Source of the DNA: Phycisphaeraceae bacterium
GTDB lineage: Bacteria; Planctomycetota; Phycisphaerae; Phycisphaerales; Zrk34
Length of the DNA: 64,000 bases
Direction of reading: 5' to 3'
Assembly (NCBI GenBank): GCA_028284925.1
Contig: JANQQT010000228.1
Span: forward strand, 1 to 64,000
In this document: piece by piece, positions 36,280-44,133 of the stretch
Numbering within the stretch: position 1 is the first letter of the stretch
Layout of the letters: the number at the start of each line of letters is the position of its first letter
Notes under the pieces: generated by a model
Told to the model about the DNA's origin: nothing
Database searches by the model: none
What the model saw: the letters and a program-made list of their open reading frames with translations, nothing else
Made by a program: the position numbers and the translations under genes

Positions 36280-37677
36280 ATGAGCATCGGAAATAATGAC
36301 CCCTCGTTCGCAACGGCCGTCGCCGAAGCGCCCCAGCAAGACACGACGCCTTTTACAGGAAGTGATATGACGTTAGGACAGAAAATCGAAAGCAAAACAG
36401 CGGTTGTGGGCGTTGTAGGTCTTGGATATGTTGGCCTCCCTCTGGGAAGGGCATTCTGCGAAGCTGGACTTCGCACAATCGGTTTTGATGTCGACCCTCA
36501 GAAAATTGAGGACATTGAAGCCAACCGAAGCTATCTCAAACACATGGGCGATGACTATGTTCTCAAAATGAACGAAACCAACAAATTTGAAGCCACGACT
36601 GATTTCTCACGCATGGGCGAAGTGGACGCCATTCTCGTTTGTGTTCCTACGCCACTCGGGCAGCATCTTGAACCGGACCTGAGCTACGTGGAAAAAACGA
36701 CCGAAGCTATTGCAAAAACACTCCGCAAAGGACAACTTGTCGTTCTGGAGTCCACCACGTTCCCGTCCACAACGCGTGGTGTCATGCAGCCTGTACTCGA
36801 ATCCACGGGCCTCAAGTGTGGGGAGGACTTTTACCTTGCCTATTCACCAGAGCGGGAAGATCCGGGGCGAAAATCACACAACACACAAACCATTCCCAAA
36901 CTCGTCGGCGCCACCGGCCCCGAAGGCTGCGATCTCGCCGTCGCTCTCTATCGGCACGCCATATCGGACATTATTCCCGTTGCTTCCGCGGAGGTTGCCG
37001 AAGCTGCGAAACTTCTCGAAAATATCTACCGCGCCGTCAATATCGCGCTCGTCAACGAAATGAAGGTTGTCCTCGAAGCGATGGGTATCAACATCTGGGA
37101 CGTTGTCGATGCGGCTTCCACCAAACCTTTCGGTTTCCAGGCTTTCTACCCAGGGCCCGGTCTTGGCGGTCACTGTATTCCCATCGACCCATTCTATCTT
37201 ACGTGGAAAGCTCATGAAGTTGGGCAACCGACCAAGTTCATCGAGCTTGCCGGTCAGGTCAACCACGCCATGCCTGACTACGTTGTCAGCCGTGTAACAC
37301 TTGCGCTTAACGGTGTAGAAAAGGCCGTCAAAGGCTCGCGGATCCTCGTTCTTGGTCTTGCGTACAAACCTGATGTCGACGATGTTCGCGAAAGCCCCAG
37401 CTTTGAACTCATCGAACGGCTCGAAGGTCTCGGCGCGGAGGTGGATTACCACGATCCGCATGTTCCCAAAACACACAAAATGCGACGCCATGACCTTCAG
37501 CGGGAGAGCATTGCATGGAGTGAACAGGCTCTTGCAGCGTATGATTGTGTACTCATATCGACTCACCACGCCTGGTATGACTGGCAGTTTGTTGCCGATA
37601 ATGCCAAACTTATCGTCGATACGCGAGGCGTCATGCGCGACGTTTACGGCGATACGCAACACATCGTGAGGGCATAA
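36280..37677 (+). CDS. UDP-sugar 6-dehydrogenase (WbpA-like)
   Basis: A 465-residue NAD-dependent enzyme oxidising C6 of a UDP-sugar to the uronic acid. VVGVVGLGYVGLPLGRAF is the Rossmann motif; LAYSPEREDPG and LLENIYRAVNIALVNEMK follow; the catalytic Cys is in GPGLGGHCIPIDPFYLTWKA; GLAYKPDVDDVRESPSFELI starts the C-terminal domain. The wording around the Cys resembles UDP-GlcNAc dehydrogenases (WbpA) more than UDP-glucose dehydrogenases, so the substrate is inferred. A GTG at 36268 is in frame, but AGGTGGAG lies seven bases before ATG 36280. It indicates polysaccharide synthesis, with the NusG-like gene just upstream. Confidence 0.9.
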   Translation: MSIGNNDPSFATAVAEAPQQDTTPFTGSDMTLGQKIESKTAVVGVVGLGYVGLPLGRAFCEAGLRTIGFDVDPQKIEDIEANRSYLKHMGDDYVLKMNETNKFEATTDFSRMGEVDAILVCVPTPLGQHLEPDLSYVEKTTEAIAKTLRKGQLVVLESTTFPSTTRGVMQPVLESTGLKCGEDFYLAYSPEREDPGRKSHNTQTIPKLVGATGPEGCDLAVALYRHAISDIIPVASAEVAEAAKLLENIYRAVNIALVNEMKVVLEAMGINIWDVVDAASTKPFGFQAFYPGPGLGGHCIPIDPFYLTWKAHEVGQPTKFIELAGQVNHAMPDYVVSRVTLALNGVEKAVKGSRILVLGLAYKPDVDDVRESPSFELIERLEGLGAEVDYHDPHVPKTHKMRRHDLQRESIAWSEQALAAYDCVLISTHHAWYDWQFVADNAKLIVDTRGVMRDVYGDTQHIVRA

Positions 37678-37734
37678 GCCCGACGAAAACATTTTTGTCA
37701 AAACCCGACCCCGAACCCAAGACGGATACGACGC

Positions 37735-38142
37735 ATGCGGGACGAATTCAAGACACTCGTTCCTTTCAGCTTCACAGCCATCATGCTGTGGGCGTCTCTG
37801 TTAGTCGGCTGCTCTGCTCCACCAGCCCGCGAAGGCGGATTCCACTCGCCAAACCCGGCGTCTAAACTCTATGCCATCATCAAGGCGGGTCAGGCACGCG
37901 ATAAATCTCAGATCCCCGACCTGATCGAGCAACTCAACAGTGATGACATTGCTGTTCGCATGATGGCGATCATTGCACTGCGCGAAATTACCGGAAAAGA
38001 CATGGGCTATCGCTATTACGATTCCCCATTTTCTCGTGATACTGCTATTAAGAAATGGGTCGCAGAATACGCATCACCCAGCTCGATAGCGCCTTCCGAT
38101 GCACCCCCATCGGATTTCGTGACTGGGAAATTCAGCCGTTAG
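37735..38142 (+). CDS. Predicted lipoprotein with a HEAT-like repeat
   Basis: A 135-residue protein with an export signal ending in the lipobox LLVGC (Cys at about residue 26), followed by SAPPAREGG. The body has one HEAT-like pair, IPDLIEQLNSDDIAVRMMAIIALREITGKDMGY, ending SRDTAIKKWVAEY, a pattern common in small planctomycete lipoproteins. The C-terminal 25 residues are low-complexity Ser/Pro. Function is unknown. The RsbW-like gene begins 11 bases downstream. Confidence 0.7.
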   Translation: MRDEFKTLVPFSFTAIMLWASLLVGCSAPPAREGGFHSPNPASKLYAIIKAGQARDKSQIPDLIEQLNSDDIAVRMMAIIALREITGKDMGYRYYDSPFSRDTAIKKWVAEYASPSSIAPSDAPPSDFVTGKFSR

Positions 38143-38153
38143 ATTTTTTTACC

Positions 38154-38624
38154 ATGACGAGTCAAAATGACATCGAAATTTGCGTTCCTTCACAACCACG
38201 CTATCTCTGTGTCGTTCGCGCTGCCGTTGGCATGGCTGTCGAGAAGTTCGGTTTCGTTCATGAAGTACGTCATGCCATACAGCTCGTCGTTGATGAAGCA
38301 CTGTCGAACATCATTCGTCACGGTTACGATGGCCGCGAGGATGGTCCAATACGCATAAGCCTCCGTGAGATTCCCGGCGGTAATGAAAACGATCAGGCCG
38401 AAATTCAGATCATCATTGAGGATGAAGCAAAGCAAATCGATCCCAGGCAGATCCAGGGGCGCGAACTTGATGACATTCGGCCCGGCGGACTCGGTGTTCA
38501 CCTCATTAAGGAAATCATGGATGAGGTCACCTATGTTCCCCGCGAAAGGATTGGCATGCGATTAACCATGCGAAAGTTCATTGACAAATCTGATCTGGTG
38601 CAACAAGAAGGACCTTCCGTATGA
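38154..38624 (+). CDS. RsbW-like anti-sigma factor / serine kinase
   Basis: A 156-residue HATPase_c_2 protein. The N-box is VVDEALSNIIRHGYD, the G1 region is IEDEAKQIDP (the usual Gly is Ala) and the G2 region is PGGLGVHLI. These proteins bind a sigma factor or other target and phosphorylate a STAS partner on Ser. The STAS gene overlaps by four bases (ATGA), so this is a kinase/antagonist pair. The frame is open upstream into the lipoprotein gene, but ATG 38154 begins the domain. No sigma factor gene is in this operon; an MlaE-like permease follows instead. Confidence 0.86.
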   Translation: MTSQNDIEICVPSQPRYLCVVRAAVGMAVEKFGFVHEVRHAIQLVVDEALSNIIRHGYDGREDGPIRISLREIPGGNENDQAEIQIIIEDEAKQIDPRQIQGRELDDIRPGGLGVHLIKEIMDEVTYVPRERIGMRLTMRKFIDKSDLVQQEGPSV

Positions 38625-38965
38625 CTCAACAACCGCTGACTGAAGTTGCCGAGACTCTCTCCGATGGTATCGTCGTCTCTATATACGGTGACATTGACCT
38701 TCAACGCTCGCCGGACCTCCGCATCGCACTCATCCAACACACCGAAGGCTCACACGGACGTCTCATTGTCGATCTCACGTCCGTCTCATATATGGATAGC
38801 TCAGGCGTGGCCACTCTCGTCGAGGTTCTTCAATACCAATGCCGAAGCGGTGGATCGCTTATTCTCTGTAATCTCCAACCTAACGTCCAAAGCATTTTTG
38901 AAATCTCAAAACTCGATTCCGTCTTCAACATCGTTCCCGATATTGATACCGCACGCACCGCCTAG
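38621..38965 (+). CDS. STAS-domain protein (anti-sigma antagonist or MlaB-like)
   Basis: A 114-residue single STAS domain. DGIVVSIYGDIDLQRSPDLR is the first strand-helix unit, and YMDSSGVATLVEVLQ has the Ser usually phosphorylated by an RsbW kinase. With the RsbW-like gene overlapping upstream, the reading is an RsbV/SpoIIAA-type antagonist. MlaB, the STAS subunit of the MlaFEDB lipid transporter, has the same fold and the next gene is MlaE-like, so it may instead be a transporter subunit under kinase control. Confidence 0.87.
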   Translation: MTQQPLTEVAETLSDGIVVSIYGDIDLQRSPDLRIALIQHTEGSHGRLIVDLTSVSYMDSSGVATLVEVLQYQCRSGGSLILCNLQPNVQSIFEISKLDSVFNIVPDIDTARTA

Positions 38966-39012
38966 CCGATGATCCTTGCAGCAGGATGTACCTCCATCCC
39001 GGTGCAAGAAAT

Positions 39013-39852
39013 ATGTCGGACTCTCAAACCAAAAAAACGACTGGCCGAATTGTCGCCCAGGTTACACGCCTCGGTGGGGCTATCAACGCTTCGCTTGAGT
39101 ATGTCGGTGGCATGGCGTACATGGCTCTGGATACACTCGTATGGTGTGGTAGAGCGTGGTTTAGAAAAGGCGTCCGATTCGGTCGCGAAGCACTCTATGG
39201 TCAGATTGTGCGCATCGGTGTACGCTCCATCTTTATCATTGCTCTCCTTTGCGCCTGTATTGGCATGATCCTCACGCTCCAGATGGCTCCACCGCTTGAA
39301 GACTTCGGTCAGAAAGATGTGGTTGCGAATATTGTCGGTGTGGCTGTCCTTCGAGAACTTGGTCCCCTCATCAGCGCCATCGTACTCACCGGATTTGCCG
39401 GCGCATCCATCGCCGCCGAAATTGGAACCATGGTCGTTGGTGAGGAGATCGAAGCCCTCGAATCCATGGCACTTAACCCCGTTCGTTTTCTGGTTCTCCC
39501 ACGCGTCCTTGCTTCCGTTATCAGTCTTACGTTGCTCTGCGTTTTTGGCGATGTCATTGCGATCCTTGCTTCCGCCGGTGCAAGCTGGCTTATTCTCGAC
39601 GTTCCGCTTGGTGTTTTCGAATCAAACCTATTGGGTCAGGTAAAACTCTCCGATTTCCTTACCGGCGTAGGTAAGGCTGCCATTTTCGGTTTCCTTATTG
39701 GACTTATCTCCTGCTACAACGGACTCCGCGTCAGCGGCGGTGCAGCCGGCGTCGGTCACGCCACTACACTCACGGTTGTGCACTCCATCGTGTCCATCAT
39801 TGTCGCGGACATGATCTTTACCGCTATCTTCTACATACTCGGCTGGGCATGA
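39013..39852 (+). CDS. MlaE-like ABC permease
   Basis: A 279-residue MlaE/YrbE family permease. FIIALLCACIGMILTLQMAPPLEDFG is the first membrane segment; VAVLRELGPLISAIVLTGFAGASIAAEIGTMVVGEEIEALESMALNP is the family signature including the coupling region; three more hydrophobic segments follow. Such permeases move phospholipids or other hydrophobic molecules between membranes. The usual MlaF ATPase and MlaD substrate-binding genes do not follow; the next gene is opposite. ATG 38986 is also in frame; neither start has a strong ribosome site. Confidence 0.88.
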   Translation: MSDSQTKKTTGRIVAQVTRLGGAINASLEYVGGMAYMALDTLVWCGRAWFRKGVRFGREALYGQIVRIGVRSIFIIALLCACIGMILTLQMAPPLEDFGQKDVVANIVGVAVLRELGPLISAIVLTGFAGASIAAEIGTMVVGEEIEALESMALNPVRFLVLPRVLASVISLTLLCVFGDVIAILASAGASWLILDVPLGVFESNLLGQVKLSDFLTGVGKAAIFGFLIGLISCYNGLRVSGGAAGVGHATTLTVVHSIVSIIVADMIFTAIFYILGWA

Positions 39853-39875
39853 TTCACACTACGCTGTGAAACATC

Positions 39876-40841
39876 TCAACCTGACAGCTCTCGCTGGAAC
39901 TGTGTCTGCCCATGCCACCGACTCATCGCACGAATCAACGTCATACTACCCAAAGCCAATCCAAACAAACCCGCCATCAAGACCGACTCCTCCCACAGCC
40001 CTGCCCCCATTAACCAACTCGCATCATAAACAATCAACCACAACAACGCCCATTTCATCATTAATCCCCCGGCCTTTGCCGTCATTCCTTCGCGTTTCAC
40101 AATCGATATCGTTAACCACACATAGCCAATTACCGCCAATGCAGGCAGAATCCCGATCCATCCTTTTCCTTCGATAAATATCCCCTCGCGCCTACCCATC
40201 CAGCCCAATACATAAAGCGTCATCATTACCCATGCAATCACCAGCACCCAAATCCCCGCCGCGCTCAGTCGAGGCCGTTTATCTTCCAGTCGATGGCAAA
40301 TCGCCGACACGGCTATTACATGCGTCAACGTCAACCAGATCGGCCACCAGAAGCTGAAGGATGGCGCAGCAATCATCATGTTGGTTGCTCGAATCAGACC
40401 AAGCAACAACAGGCCCATTGCCGGGACAAACTTGCCAAAACCGTCATAAAGAATGATCAGCGCCAGGCATACAAAACACAAAAACACGCTATGCCCACCC
40501 AGCCCCACGCTTGCTCCCAACGCAAGCAAACCCGCCGTTCCTGCCAGCGACACCGCAAGACTCATCGACACACGTCCCGATGGCAATGGCCGCTTTGGGG
40601 CGAACGTCTTATCGTGACGCGCACCCAAAATGTCGTTCAACACCATCCCAAACACATACAACCCTCCCGCAACCCCCATAGTTACAGCCAACATCCCTGT
40701 TAACGAAAGCCCATGCTCCATGCTGCCGCCAAACGCGTCAGCGAGGATGACCATAACCCAGATATTCGAGATAGCCGTAAACACTAACGCAATACGCGAC
40801 AGTTGTAACACGGGTAAAATTCTGTCCGTAATAAACGACAT
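39876..40841 (-). CDS. UbiA-like prenyltransferase family protein (EboC-like)
   Basis: A 321-residue membrane protein with about nine helices. VLNDILGARHDKTFAPKRPLPSGRVS corresponds to the first Asp-rich motif of UbiA prenyltransferases (NDxxDxxxD), but the central Asp is Gly. The second Asp-rich motif is replaced by AICHRLEDKRPRLS. This resembles the divergent EboC branch. Catalysis therefore is uncertain. There is no Shine-Dalgarno sequence; TAAAAT lies six bases before the ATG on its strand, which suggests a leaderless message. Confidence 0.8.
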   Translation of the reverse strand: MSFITDRILPVLQLSRIALVFTAISNIWVMVILADAFGGSMEHGLSLTGMLAVTMGVAGGLYVFGMVLNDILGARHDKTFAPKRPLPSGRVSMSLAVSLAGTAGLLALGASVGLGGHSVFLCFVCLALIILYDGFGKFVPAMGLLLLGLIRATNMMIAAPSFSFWWPIWLTLTHVIAVSAICHRLEDKRPRLSAAGIWVLVIAWVMMTLYVLGWMGRREGIFIEGKGWIGILPALAVIGYVWLTISIVKREGMTAKAGGLMMKWALLWLIVYDASWLMGAGLWEESVLMAGLFGLALGSMTLIRAMSRWHGQTQFQRELSG

Positions 40842-41909
40842 CCCACGATTTTATGCGACTCTCGACCAAACGTTCTTTTCATTATCTGAAATACGCTTTT
40901 TTTCACAGATACCGTCGCCACGCAGATCTCTTAACACTTTTTCCACCCCTTGGCCACAATTTCCTGACTTCTCCACATTCACCAATTTACCCTCTTGCAA
41001 CACTTTTCACGCGCAGTATTCTTCACGGTGGCAGTGACGTGCTGCCGCGGTTGGCTCCGGCGGACCGTGATCTTTGAAATGTGAACAGCGTCGTGAGTTG
41101 CAACGACCTTCACCCTCGGGTGGATAGTCGCTTCGGAACGGGGCATGCCCAACCGCTTGTCCCTTCCAGAGTCGACGAACATCTTGCAACAACTCGCTTG
41201 ACGATCGCCGTAGGCAATTCTGATTGTCTATTAGCGATTCGTGAAGGATTTGATGGTGATGCCCTCATCAAGCTGTGCATCACAGCAGGCCTGCGCTCTG
41301 CTGCGTATGCACCGCAAAGTGAAGGCGAAATCGCGTTCGACGTAATCTATCGTTAACCCCCGGGGGTCGCCCGAGGGAAGACAAACGATTCGTTGAGCAT
41401 CATCGAGACCGACGCCCTCCGCGATTTGCAAATGTTGGTTTTTGAATCAGCGACCGTAAACCACTGCGGGCCAATCTGTTTCGATATCATCAAAACAAGT
41501 AATGGAGCCGATGGGTAAGTCCTTCGGGATAGGCCACAGGTTCTTTTGCTTCGAGATGTTTTAGCCGCGAAATTCATCCGGGAAGTGCCTCGCACGGAAG
41601 GATGAAGTACGCGGTCGGTCAGGGGTGACGCAGGCATCGTTTCGGAAAAGACGAGCAATCGTCTTGATCCGCATGGACGTAGACGATGTCCGGCGTCATG
41701 ACGACGATGCCCCGATCTCCTTGAAAAGCTTGCAATGTCACGCGAGAGTGTGACACCGTGGCGAAGCCCTTCTGGTCAGGCCGGCCAATTGGGCGGGGCG
41801 ATCAACATCGTGCGTCGGTCTCGGTAAGGCATAAGTGGCGGTCGGCTTGACGGAGTCGCCGCGGAACCATGGGCTTGGCTTGCCTCGGGACAGACTGGCG
41901 GATCGATAA

Positions 41910-41929
41910 AATCATTCGGCCGAATGATT
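41910..41929. repeat. Perfect 20-bp palindrome
   Basis: AATCATTCGGCCGAATGATT reads the same on both strands. It is followed by CAGACGATTTTT. Loop-less palindromes of this length are typical of protein binding sites for dimers, and hairpin formation is also possible. No flanking gene is within 250 bases. Confidence 0.75.
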
Positions 41930-42120
41930 CAGACGATTTTTAACAGACGACGTCTCCGCGTGCACCGGATTAGATGGACCGAGTCCGCCGCACCATTGAC
42001 TTGGGCGGAGGCCCATCACGTTCACAGCAAAGAAATAAATCCTCGGGGAATGGGTATGGAAACATACCGTATCGCCGATCGATTGGAAAGTCGGAGCTGA
42101 CCGCAGCAGCATTACTCTGC

Positions 42121-42151
42121 AAGAACGAGGCTACATTGCCTCGTTCTTTTT
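42121..42151 (+). terminator. Intrinsic terminator in gene-free DNA
   Basis: AAGAACGAGGC (42121-42131) pairs perfectly with GCCTCGTTCTT (42138-42148) and a T-run follows. No + strand protein gene lies upstream for over 2 kb, so its transcript may be a small RNA. On the minus strand it also has an A/T-flanked stem and could end the TPR/AAA+ operon, whose last gene stops at 42189, 38 bases away. Confidence 0.85.
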
Positions 42152-42188
42152 GCGCACCATCATCCGGCATGCGCCGATCACCTGGTCC

Positions 42189-43145
42189 TTACTCCCTCGC
42201 GCTGGGCTTCTTAGACTGATCGCCCGATGTAAAAGCATAAACAATCGTTCCAGCCAGTGGAACCAGCACAAATGCCGCCAGTATCCACGACGGACTGATC
42301 GAAAAATACCAGGATGCCAAAATCAGGATTCCCAAACTCAGCAGGAACGCCGCCCCAAGTAATAACCTCGCTCGCTTTGTAAGCGTCTCCAACCGCATAT
42401 TCAGTCGCGTGAAGAATGCGAATATCGAATTCATCGAATGATAAGCGTGATGCATTCCGTTCCTGGCCGATTCATTTGTCGGATCGATCCGCAGGCACTC
42501 CCGAAAATGATAACAAGCCTTCTTCGCCTCGCCCTTTTGCAAAAATGCCCACCCATGTGTCTCATGTGCATCCGCATCATCCGGCCCGAGCTTCAACGCT
42601 TCCTCCGATAAACTCATAGCCTCATCTCGGTCCCCCATCCAACGTACCAGTTCCGCCCGCAATACTCGCGCCTCAAGCATTTCCGGGTCAAGCTCAAGCG
42701 TCGTCCCGATCACTTCCAACGCCTTTCTTCGCCTCTCCTTCACACAAAGGATTCGTGCCTTCAATAGATGGACACGTGCCTCATAAGGATCAAGTCTTAG
42801 ACTTTCCTCCACCGCCTCCATCGCGATGTCCATACGCTTACCTGTCCCTCTTCCCGTCATCGCCGCGACCCGGTGGCCCTTTCTTCCTTCCCAATGCTCA
42901 TCATTGAAAATCACCAACGCCCGTACGAAATGCACATACGCGTCGTCCGGTTCTAGTGTCACCGCCCGCTCCGCTGTCTCATTCGCCTCTGCATGTCTCC
43001 CAGTCAGCGAACAGCACAACGCCACAATTGCTGTCGCCTCACTATTCTCCGGCTCCTCACACAACACGCGCCCCGCGTATTCCTCCGCGAGCTCATAGCG
43101 TCTCTGTTCATACGCAATCCACGCTTGGGCTAACTGCCTGCTCAT
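42189..43145 (-). CDS. TPR membrane protein 2
   Basis: A 318-residue protein, third gene of the AAA+ operon. Five or six TPR units cover about residues 1-245 (for example RRYELAEEYAGRVLCEEPEN, AMSLSEEALKLGPDDADAHETHGWAFLQ, ACYHFRECLRIDPTNESARNGM). After a basic amphipathic stretch FFTRLNMRLETLTKRARLL come two membrane helices (LGAAFLLSLGILILASWYF, PSWILAAFVLVPLAGTIVYAF) and a short basic tail. It aligns along its length with TPR membrane protein 1, including FNDEHW in place of FSDEHW and RLNMRLE in place of RFNMRVE, so the two are duplicates. The TPR part is probably cytosolic. Confidence 0.82.
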   Translation of the reverse strand: MSRQLAQAWIAYEQRRYELAEEYAGRVLCEEPENSEATAIVALCCSLTGRHAEANETAERAVTLEPDDAYVHFVRALVIFNDEHWEGRKGHRVAAMTGRGTGKRMDIAMEAVEESLRLDPYEARVHLLKARILCVKERRRKALEVIGTTLELDPEMLEARVLRAELVRWMGDRDEAMSLSEEALKLGPDDADAHETHGWAFLQKGEAKKACYHFRECLRIDPTNESARNGMHHAYHSMNSIFAFFTRLNMRLETLTKRARLLLGAAFLLSLGILILASWYFSISPSWILAAFVLVPLAGTIVYAFTSGDQSKKPSARE

Positions 43146-43161
43146 TCCAATGAATCCAGCT

Positions 43162-44133
43162 TTACTTCAATCCGTCTTTCTTCTGTTCCTTCTCCAGCAA
43201 TCGAGCTCGGATGGGTGTGAGGTAATACCATGAATAAACGATTGCAAGAAAAGCGATGACACTTCCATAATTCCATAAGAGATTTGGAAAAATCTTCTCA
43301 AAAAAATAATCAAAGATAATGAAAATCGGCAGAATACAAAGACCCAATATCCAGAAACTCTTGTCGCCAAATCGCTCCACACGCATATTGAATCGAAGCA
43401 AACCTGCGTAAATCCGGTTTTTGGATTTCCTGGCACACGTCAATCCAACTCGTGCGATCAGGTTATTGGGATCAATTCGCAATGCCTCCGTGAAGTGATC
43501 AATCGCTTCATCTATTCTGTTTTGCTGGATGTAAACCCATCCCCGTGTGTCATGCGCATCATCATCCTCCGGCTCGATCTCCAATGCCAGCTCTGCCGCC
43601 GCTGCGGCACCTTCGGTTTTGCCTTTGAGTTGTAATATCTTTGAACGCAGCATATGTGCGTCGGCATAGTCGGGATCTATGGTGAGCGTCGTCTGGATTA
43701 CGTCTAGTGCCAATTCATATTTGCTCAGGTGATACAGAATCTGGGCGCGTAGATGATGCGAATCCGCATCGTAGGGGTCAAGCTCAATGCTCACGCGTAC
43801 GGCTGAATGCGCAGCCGAGAGGCGCGCCTTTTCACCCTGTTCCTTAAAGCCCGGAACGGAATGTAATTTTCTCGCAACCCAATGCTCATCGCTAAAAATA
43901 ACCAGTGCATTGACATAGTGTAAATATGAGCTTTCCGGGTTCAACTCAATTGCGCGACGGGCCGGCTCATGCGCTTCCCTTTCCCTGTCGGTCAGAACCA
44001 GGCACAACGCCAATAAACCTAAGGCGTCAGAATCATCCGGGCTTTCTTCCAACGTCTTATTGAGATACTCGATCGCTATCTTGTATCGATCTCGATCAAC
44101 AGCAATCAGAGCCTTGTCGTAATGTTCGCTCAT
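43162..44133 (-). CDS. TPR membrane protein 1
   Basis: A 323-residue protein with TPR units over about residues 1-240 (DRYKIAIEYLNKTLEESPDDSDALGLLALC, ALDVIQTTLTIDPDYADAHMLRSKIL, AIDHFTEALRIDPNNLIARVGL), then FNMRVERFGDKSF, two membrane helices (WILGLCILPIFIIFDYFF, YGSVIAFLAIVYSWYYL) and a charged tail RARLLEKEQKKDGLK. It starts in a four-base ATGA overlap with the AAA+ gene, so the two are translated together. It is a paralogue of the next gene, 16 bases downstream. Likely job: membrane anchor or adaptor for the ATPase, inferred from context. Confidence 0.83.
   Translation of the reverse strand: MSEHYDKALIAVDRDRYKIAIEYLNKTLEESPDDSDALGLLALCLVLTDREREAHEPARRAIELNPESSYLHYVNALVIFSDEHWVARKLHSVPGFKEQGEKARLSAAHSAVRVSIELDPYDADSHHLRAQILYHLSKYELALDVIQTTLTIDPDYADAHMLRSKILQLKGKTEGAAAAAELALEIEPEDDDAHDTRGWVYIQQNRIDEAIDHFTEALRIDPNNLIARVGLTCARKSKNRIYAGLLRFNMRVERFGDKSFWILGLCILPIFIIFDYFFEKIFPNLLWNYGSVIAFLAIVYSWYYLTPIRARLLEKEQKKDGLK

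Larger units (their letters stand above)
40842..42188. other. Long non-coding region with a palindrome and a terminator
   Basis: About 1,350 bases with no credible protein gene: the open frames are short and lack motifs or good ribosome sites. It could hold a decayed gene or an RNA gene. A perfect 20-bp palindrome is at 41910-41929 and an intrinsic terminator at 42121-42151. Sequence between them (about 190 bases) could be a small RNA, but no RNase P, tmRNA, SRP or 6S signature was recognised. Confidence 0.45.

Noticed and set aside
41081-41356. 91-codon gene in the long gene-free region
   Set aside because: No motif, no ribosome site; remains possible as a decayed gene but not supported.
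41940-42151. RNase P RNA, tmRNA, 6S or SRP RNA
   Set aside because: No GAGGAAAGTCC, tmRNA end, or SRP GGAA-loop signature found; only a terminator is supported.
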